64,000 bases of DNA, taken from positions 39,310 to 103,309 of the forward strand of contig JBNKCG010000119.1 in NCBI GenBank assembly GCA_050287605.1, written 5' to 3'. The notes under the pieces were generated by a model. That model did not search any database, was not told the DNA's origin, and saw only the letters and a program-made list of their open reading frames with translations. This document shows, piece after piece, positions 59,202-64,000 of the stretch. This stretch comes from QQUJ01 sp050287605. GTDB taxonomy: Bacteria; Pseudomonadota; Gammaproteobacteria; QQUJ01. The position numbers and the translations under genes were made by a program. Numbering within the stretch: the stretch's first letter is position 1; each line of letters opens with the position of its first letter.

Positions 59202-60680
59202 ATGACCACCTACAAGCCGATCATCAAGTTCCTGGGCGGTTCGGCTTGGCTGGCCGCGGGGGTCGCCATCGGCATCGCCGGCATCGATCACCTGCGCAAG
59301 CCGGCCGTCGAAGCGATGTTGAACGCCTCGGTCGCCATCCGTACCGTCACCCACGTGAAGATCGACCAGTTGGGCGACTCCGTCTGGTCCAAACGCTACG
59401 GATCGGGGTTCCTGGTCTCCACACAGCCCTGCGAAGTCTGGACCAACCACCACGTGGTCGCCGAGGCGGCAATGATCGAGGTGCTGCCCCGCGACTGGGC
59501 TGAGCCCGACGGCATTCCGGCGCGCGTCGTCAGTTCCGATCCACACACCGACGTCGCGATACTGCGTCTGGCCCGCTGCTCCGGGCTGCAGCCCGCCCGC
59601 GTGGGCGACTCCGACCGGCTGCGCGCCGGCGACGAAGTCTACGCGGTGGGCAACCCCTTCGGCCGCAACCCCGACTCGGTCAGCCGCGGCATCGTCTCGC
59701 ACACCCACCGCCTGCTGCGCGGCGGCATCGAGTACCTGCAGAGCGACGCGATGATCAACACCGGCAACTCCGGCGGCGCACTGTTCGACCGCGCCGGACG
59801 GGTGATCGCCATCAACTCTGCGGTGGCCACGGACAACAACGTCGGCGGCACCGGTGTCAGCTATTCGGTTCCCATCAACAATGTGCGCCGCGCCGTGGAA
59901 CACCTACGCGCCGGAACGCCGAGTTGGGGCGACATCGGCCTCAGCGACCTACTTACCGAACTGGAACCTGCGGCAGCGGAGATGTTCCAGGTCCCGGGCG
60001 GTCATTCGGCAGTGGCCCTCATCGGCGATCCGGAGCAAGGCAGCGCCCAGGGGTTGCTCCAGGCGCGCGACGTGATCTTCGCGGTCAACGGCGTCGCGCT
60101 GCGCGGCCTCACCCACCTGGAGTGGCTGATCAGCAGCGCCACGCCCGGCAGCACACTGGACCTGCAATTGGTGCGCGACGGAATCACCGAGCATGTGGCG
60201 GTAGGCGTGGATAACGGTTGGAATCGCGCCGTACCGCCCAAGGTCGATCACTACGACGGCTATCTCGGCCTGGAGCTGGCCAACTGGTCCGATGAGGAGG
60301 ACGAAAAGGGGGCATTCAAATCGCCGGTCATCATGCACGTGACCAGCCTCGGGCCCGCCCACCGCGCCGGGGTGCTCAGCTCCCAACACCAGTTCTTCCG
60401 CCAGGGACCGTTCCTGCAGTCGTACCTGATGGAGGTGCGCACCGTGACGGGCATCGTCGTGGACGGCCGCTATCAGCACCTGGAAAACGTCGACGACCTC
60501 AACCGGATCGCCGAGGTGGCACTGGCCTCGGGCGCCGCCCTACTGTTGGAGGTCGAGGAGTGGCAGCGCGAACCGAGAAACCAGGCGGGTGCACCGTTCA
60601 AGCACACGGATACCACCTACCACCGCATCCAGCCAGCGGCATCGGCACCCTCCATCGGGCGTTTCGCTAGCGCACTTTGA
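59202..60680 (+). CDS. Trypsin-like serine protease with PDZ domains (HtrA-like)
   Basis: A 492-residue protein anchored by an N-terminal helix (LGGSAWLAAGVAIGIAGI) with a periplasmic protease. The triad is His84 in TNHHVVAEAA, Asp117 in DPHTDVAILRL and Ser190 in INTGNSGGALFDRAG; VGNPFGRNPDSVSRGIV and GVSYSVPINNVRRAVEHL are HtrA/DegS blocks. One PDZ-like domain follows (about 230-335) and a second, divergent one at about 350-450. The C-terminal tail extends past the usual HtrA end. Its last 14 bases overlap the end of the convergent ilvA gene. Confidence 0.88.
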   Translation: MTTYKPIIKFLGGSAWLAAGVAIGIAGIDHLRKPAVEAMLNASVAIRTVTHVKIDQLGDSVWSKRYGSGFLVSTQPCEVWTNHHVVAEAAMIEVLPRDWAEPDGIPARVVSSDPHTDVAILRLARCSGLQPARVGDSDRLRAGDEVYAVGNPFGRNPDSVSRGIVSHTHRLLRGGIEYLQSDAMINTGNSGGALFDRAGRVIAINSAVATDNNVGGTGVSYSVPINNVRRAVEHLRAGTPSWGDIGLSDLLTELEPAAAEMFQVPGGHSAVALIGDPEQGSAQGLLQARDVIFAVNGVALRGLTHLEWLISSATPGSTLDLQLVRDGITEHVAVGVDNGWNRAVPPKVDHYDGYLGLELANWSDEEDEKGAFKSPVIMHVTSLGPAHRAGVLSSQHQFFRQGPFLQSYLMEVRTVTGIVVDGRYQHLENVDDLNRIAEVALASGAALLLEVEEWQREPRNQAGAPFKHTDTTYHRIQPAASAPSIGRFASAL

Positions 60681-61869
60681 AGCCCTGACCGCGCAGCGCC
60701 GCGACGATCTCCTCCACGTGGCTGCGGCCGCGCGTCTCCAGGCTCATCTCCACCTCCGCCTCCTCGAGACGCACCTCGCTGGCGTAGTGGTTCTGCGAGA
60801 TGTACAGGATGTTGGCCTGCTGCTCGCCGATAACGCGCGCCAGCTCCGCCATGCTGCCGGGCCGGTCGGCCACCACCACGCTCAGACGCGCGATGCGTCC
60901 GTCGCTCTCCAGACCGCGCTCGATGATGCGCGACAGCACCGTCATGTCGATGTTGCCGCCGCTGATCACCACCACCACCTTCTTGCCCGCCACACCGTCG
61001 ATGCGGCCGTTGAGCAGCGCCGAAAAGCCCACCACGCCGGCGCCCTCGGCCAGCGTTTTCTCGCGCTCCAGGAGCACCATGATGCCGTTGGCAATCTCCT
61101 CTTCGGAGACCGTGACGATGCGCTCCACGTACTGCTCCACCACCGGGTAGGTGTGGCGCCCCACCTCGGCCACGGAGATGCCATCGGCAATGGAGTTGAC
61201 GCTGGGCACGCGCACTACCTTGCGGGCGGCGAGACTCGCCTGCATGGCGGGCATGCGGTCGGCCTCGACCCCCACCAAGCGCGTGCCGGGGCGCAGCGCC
61301 TTGAGCGCCGTGGCGATACCGGCGATGAGTCCGCCTCCGCCCACCGGCACCACCACCGCGTCGAGGTCGGGGACCTGCTCGAGAATCTCGAGCCCTACGG
61401 TGCCCTGCCCGGCAATCACCTCCGGATCATCGAAGGCGTGCACGAAGGTGTAGCCGTGCTGGTCGCGCAGTTCGCAGGCGTGCCGATAGGCATCGTCGTA
61501 GCTCTTGCCGTACAGCACCACCTCGGCACCCAGGTCGCGGGTACCGCGCACCTTAGCGAGCGGCGCCGTTTCGGGCATGACGACCACGGCGCGGATGGCG
61601 CTCACCTGCGCAGCGTGCGCCAGCCCCTGGGCGTGATTGCCGGCCGAGGCGCAGATGACGCCCGCCGCCTTTTCTGTATCACTCAAACACAGGATTTTGT
61701 TCAGCGAACCGCGCTCCTTGTAGGAACCGGTCATTTGCAGGTTTTCCAGCTTGAGATAGACCTCGCAGCCCATCATACGGCTCAAAGTCTCTGACCGCGC
61801 GCAGGGGGAGAAGAACACGGCGTCGCGGATACGTTCGCGGGCAGCCTGGACGTCACTCAATGCAACCAT
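60667..61869 (-). CDS. ilvA: Threonine ammonia-lyase
   Basis: A 400-residue PLP enzyme that deaminates threonine to 2-oxobutyrate. ATG 61869 follows AAAGGG closely; the longer frame adds only non-homologous residues. PLP Lys51 lies in LENLQMTGSYKERGSLNKIL, CASAGNHAQGLAHAA binds substrate, and VPVGGGGLIAGIA holds the phosphate. The C-terminal ACT domain (about 325-400, RLSVVVADRPGSMAELARVI) marks a regulated form of about 400 residues, intermediate between TdcB and long IlvA. It overlaps the protease gene tail to tail, and its leader carries a short repeat. Confidence 0.93.
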   Translation of the reverse strand: MVALSDVQAARERIRDAVFFSPCARSETLSRMMGCEVYLKLENLQMTGSYKERGSLNKILCLSDTEKAAGVICASAGNHAQGLAHAAQVSAIRAVVVMPETAPLAKVRGTRDLGAEVVLYGKSYDDAYRHACELRDQHGYTFVHAFDDPEVIAGQGTVGLEILEQVPDLDAVVVPVGGGGLIAGIATALKALRPGTRLVGVEADRMPAMQASLAARKVVRVPSVNSIADGISVAEVGRHTYPVVEQYVERIVTVSEEEIANGIMVLLEREKTLAEGAGVVGFSALLNGRIDGVAGKKVVVVISGGNIDMTVLSRIIERGLESDGRIARLSVVVADRPGSMAELARVIGEQQANILYISQNHYASEVRLEEAEVEMSLETRGRSHVEEIVAALRGQGFKVR

Positions 61870-61883
61870 AGAACCCTTTCCTC

Positions 61884-61915
61884 TCGCCAAGACGCCAAGG
61901 GCGCCAAGAACTGCA
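61884..61915. repeat. GCCAAG-type short repeat upstream of ilvA
   Basis: Three GCCAAG words (61886, 61894, 61903) at 8- and 9-base steps, ending CGCCAAGAACTGCA (61902-61915), the exact reverse complement of 54891-54904. It falls in the 5' leader of ilvA. It is a dispersed repeat by sequence style; a regulatory function is not supported. Confidence 0.5.
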
Positions 61916-61995
61916 TAGAGAATTCGCTTCTCTCGAATACGGCCGACGCCGCAATCCATGGGCGCAAGGGTAGCGCATTCAACGAAGGTTGGTGT

Positions 61996-62034
61996 CTGGA
62001 AAAGAAAACGGCGGAATCATCCGATTCCGCCGTT
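61996..62034 (-). terminator. phaC intrinsic terminator
   Basis: On the minus strand, AACGGCGGAATC (62034-62023), loop GGAT, GATTCCGCCGTT (62018-62007), then TTCTTTTCCAG. The perfect 12-bp stem with a T-rich tail begins 26 bases after the phaC stop codon. Confidence 0.8.
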
Positions 62035-62060
62035 CGTGCACAGCCGCAAAAAAAGCGTAG

Positions 62061-63860
62061 CTACTTGTGTAAATGCACCTTGGCGTACGAGCCTGGGGCA
62101 TCCTCGAGTGCGGGTAGATCACCCGCTCCCGGAACACGCGCCGCCACCTTGCTGCCGGCGCGGCGGTAGCACCACTTGTACCAGTCGTTCCACCAGGAGC
62201 CCTCTTGCCGCTTAGCGCCGGCAAACCACGCCTCGGGGTTGTCGGCCAGCTTGGTCTGCGTCCAGTAGCAGTACTTGCCCGCCACCGGCGGATTGACTAC
62301 CCCGGCGATGTGGCCGGAGCCGCCGAGGACGAACTTCACCTGTCCTGCGAAGAGCTGGGCACCGGCGTAAGTCGCCTTCCACGGCGCGATGTGGTCCTCG
62401 ATGGTGGAGAGAAAATAGACCGGCGTCTTGATCTGGGTAAGGTCGATCGACTCGCCCGCCAGGGTCAAACCGCCCGGTTCGCGCAGCAGGTTCTTCTGGT
62501 ACATGTTGCGCAGGTAGTAGGTGTGCATTGCCGCCGGCATGCGGGTGGAGTCGGAGTTCCAGAACAGCAGATCGAAGGGGAACGGCTCTTTGCCCAGCAG
62601 GTAGTTGTTGATGAAGAACGACCAGACCAGATCGTTGGCGCGCAGCATGCTGAAGGTAGCGGCCATCTCGCTGCCGTCCAGGAACCCGGCCTGCTGCATC
62701 TTGGCTTCCAACGCATCCAGCTCGTCCTCGTCGATGAACACTTCCAACTCGCCGGGTTCGGCGAAATCGATGAGGGTGGTGAGGAAGGTGGCACTCTTGA
62801 CGCGCTCGTCGCCCTTGGCGTTAAGCCAAGCCAAGGTGCTGGCGAGCAGTGTGCCGCCCAGACAGTAGCCGATGACGTTGATCTCTTTCTCACCGGTCGC
62901 CTTCTCGATGGCGTCCAGCGCCGCGACGGGACCTTCCAGCAGGTAATCGTCGAAACGCTTCTCGGCCAGCCGCGCGTCAGGATTGACCCAGGAGACGATG
63001 AACACGGTAAAGCCCTGATCCACCGCCCACTTGACGAAGGAGTTCTTCTCGCGCAGATCGAGGATGTAGTACTTGTTGATCCACGGCGGCACGATCAACA
63101 GCGGCCGCTGGTAGACCTGCTCGGTGGTGGGCTCGTACTGGATCAGCTGCATCAGGTCGGTCTGGTAGACCACCTTGCCCTTGGTGGTGGCCACGTTCTC
63201 GCCCAGCTTGAACGCCTCCAGATCGGTCATGCGGATGTTGAGCTTGCCGCGTCCGCGCTCCAGGTCGTCGAGCAGATTCTTCAGGCCGTGCACCAGGTTC
63301 TGACCACCCGACTCCACCGTGGCGCGCAGCACCTCGGGGTTGGTGATAGGGAAGTTGGTGGGCGCCAGCGCGTCGACGAACTGGCGGGTGTAGAACTCCA
63401 CCTTCTTCTTGGTCTTGTCGTCCAGGCCTTCCACTTCGGCTACCGTGTTCTGCAGCCAATGGGAAGTCAGCAGGTAGGTCTGTTTCACGAAGTCGAAGAA
63501 GAAGTTCTCTTCCCACGCCTCGTGCTTGAAACGCCGGTCACCCTCGTTGGGGGCGATGGCGGGTTCGACCTGCATGCCAAAAAAAGAAGCGGCGCTCTTG
63601 TGCCAGATATCCAGGTAGCCCTGCCACAACGAGAAGTTGGCTTCCGCCAGTTTGGCGGGGTTTTGCAGCATCTTTTCGGTCAACTGCAGAAAGGCCTGAC
63701 CCAGGCTGCTGCGCTCCCCCATGCCCATGTGGCCCTGGGACACCTGCCTGCCCAACCAGTCGTTGACGATGCGCTGGCTCTGCTCGGCGATGCCGATCAT
63801 GGTCTCGGAGAGTTTGGCCAGATCGGGCAGGTGAATATCGGCGTTCTGGGTCTGGGCCAT
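62061..63860 (-). CDS. phaC: Class I poly(R)-hydroxyalkanoic acid synthase PhaC
   Basis: A 599-residue polymerase that joins (R)-3-hydroxyacyl-CoA units into PHA granules. ATG 63860 follows GGAG; the frame opens to 63914, but the residues added are not family-like. Catalytic triad: Cys333 in VIGYCLGGTLLAS, Asp489 in LSTIEDHIAPW and His517 in GGSGHIAGVVNPP. The length and the N-terminal region (FAD-free, helical, with LAEANFSLWQGYLDIWHKSA) mark class I (single subunit). No phaA, phaB or phasin gene is in the window. The 140 bp upstream to the window edge show nothing recognisable. Confidence 0.96.
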   Translation of the reverse strand: MAQTQNADIHLPDLAKLSETMIGIAEQSQRIVNDWLGRQVSQGHMGMGERSSLGQAFLQLTEKMLQNPAKLAEANFSLWQGYLDIWHKSAASFFGMQVEPAIAPNEGDRRFKHEAWEENFFFDFVKQTYLLTSHWLQNTVAEVEGLDDKTKKKVEFYTRQFVDALAPTNFPITNPEVLRATVESGGQNLVHGLKNLLDDLERGRGKLNIRMTDLEAFKLGENVATTKGKVVYQTDLMQLIQYEPTTEQVYQRPLLIVPPWINKYYILDLREKNSFVKWAVDQGFTVFIVSWVNPDARLAEKRFDDYLLEGPVAALDAIEKATGEKEINVIGYCLGGTLLASTLAWLNAKGDERVKSATFLTTLIDFAEPGELEVFIDEDELDALEAKMQQAGFLDGSEMAATFSMLRANDLVWSFFINNYLLGKEPFPFDLLFWNSDSTRMPAAMHTYYLRNMYQKNLLREPGGLTLAGESIDLTQIKTPVYFLSTIEDHIAPWKATYAGAQLFAGQVKFVLGGSGHIAGVVNPPVAGKYCYWTQTKLADNPEAWFAGAKRQEGSWWNDWYKWCYRRAGSKVAARVPGAGDLPALEDAPGSYAKVHLHK

Positions 63861-64000
63861 GCGGAAAACTCCACTTGCGGCGCGCGGCGCCGGCAGCTGA
63901 AACGGAGGTGTCATCGCCCAGTCGGAGAGGGCTCAACTACGGGGACTGGGGAGACCCAATTCGGGCATTGATCAATTTGAAGCGCGAAACCTACCCGATT

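Noticed and set aside
62205..63971. 588-codon plus-strand open frame opposite phaC
   Set aside because: Antisense shadow of a clearly conserved synthase, with no ribosome site or domain.

Overview
The window is GC-rich, densely coded chromosomal DNA, most likely from a gammaproteobacterium of the Chromatiales/Thiotrichales kind. This is inferred from csiV, S-methyl-5'-thioinosine phosphorylase, class I PhaC, LexA boxes of the gammaproteobacterial type (CTG-N10-CAG), and a gene block mfd / csiV / thioinosine phosphorylase / lexA that resembles the Pseudomonas layout as I know it. I see no tRNA, rRNA, CRISPR array, intact insertion sequence or prophage.

Layout. 1-3.5 kb: edge of a formate dehydrogenase accessory cluster (partial 4Fe-4S protein, DUF3306 and DUF3305 on minus; moaA and fdhD on plus). 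3.5-8.1 kb: acetyltransferase, DsbA-fold isomerase, then an ornithine-cyclodeaminase-like gene, dadA and a DUF6279 lipoprotein. 8.1-13.2 kb (minus): NtrC-type regulator, sensor kinase, cytochrome c' and di-haem cytochrome c. 13.5-14.6 kb: mobA-mobB. 14.7-19.5 kb: a second kinase/sigma-54 activator pair, divergent from a Sel1-repeat gene and a DUF599 gene that are preceded by a near-consensus sigma-54 promoter. 19.6-24.5 kb: a small exported protein and a very large PAS/GAF/GGDEF/EAL protein. 25.4-26.6 kb: moeA. 26.6-32.7 kb: mfd-csiV bracketed by two inverted-repeat elements, then a purine salvage pair. 32.8-39.4 kb: DUF123, PilZ, DUF3422, an alpha/beta hydrolase, DUF748 and a transglutaminase-like protein. 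39.6-42.5 kb: SOS operon lexA-imuA-imuB behind two abutting LexA boxes. 42.6-53.3 kb: ten consecutive minus-strand genes, with a PotD-like binding protein overlapping a diguanylate cyclase at one end and an aldehyde dehydrogenase / Tat subunit / GMC oxidoreductase operon at the other. 53.4-58.1 kb: an FAD-linked oxidase and dnaE2 under its own LexA box. 58.1-63.9 kb: a DUF4412 protein, a trypsin-like PDZ protease, threonine ammonia-lyase and phaC.

How the genes work together. Five molybdenum cofactor or FDH maturation genes (moaA, fdhD, mobA, mobB, moeA) lie in three separate places and probably all serve the molybdoenzyme whose cluster starts at the left edge. LexA, ImuA, ImuB and DnaE2 together form the SOS mutasome; dnaE2 lies 12.5 kb from imuB but keeps its own consensus LexA operator. 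The second kinase/activator pair very probably drives Sel1-DUF599 through sigma-54. The PotD-like/diguanylate cyclase pair looks like a ligand-sensing c-di-GMP module of the NspS-MbaA type, and a PilZ protein and a GGDEF-EAL protein are also encoded here. All functions are read from sequence alone; no database search was run.
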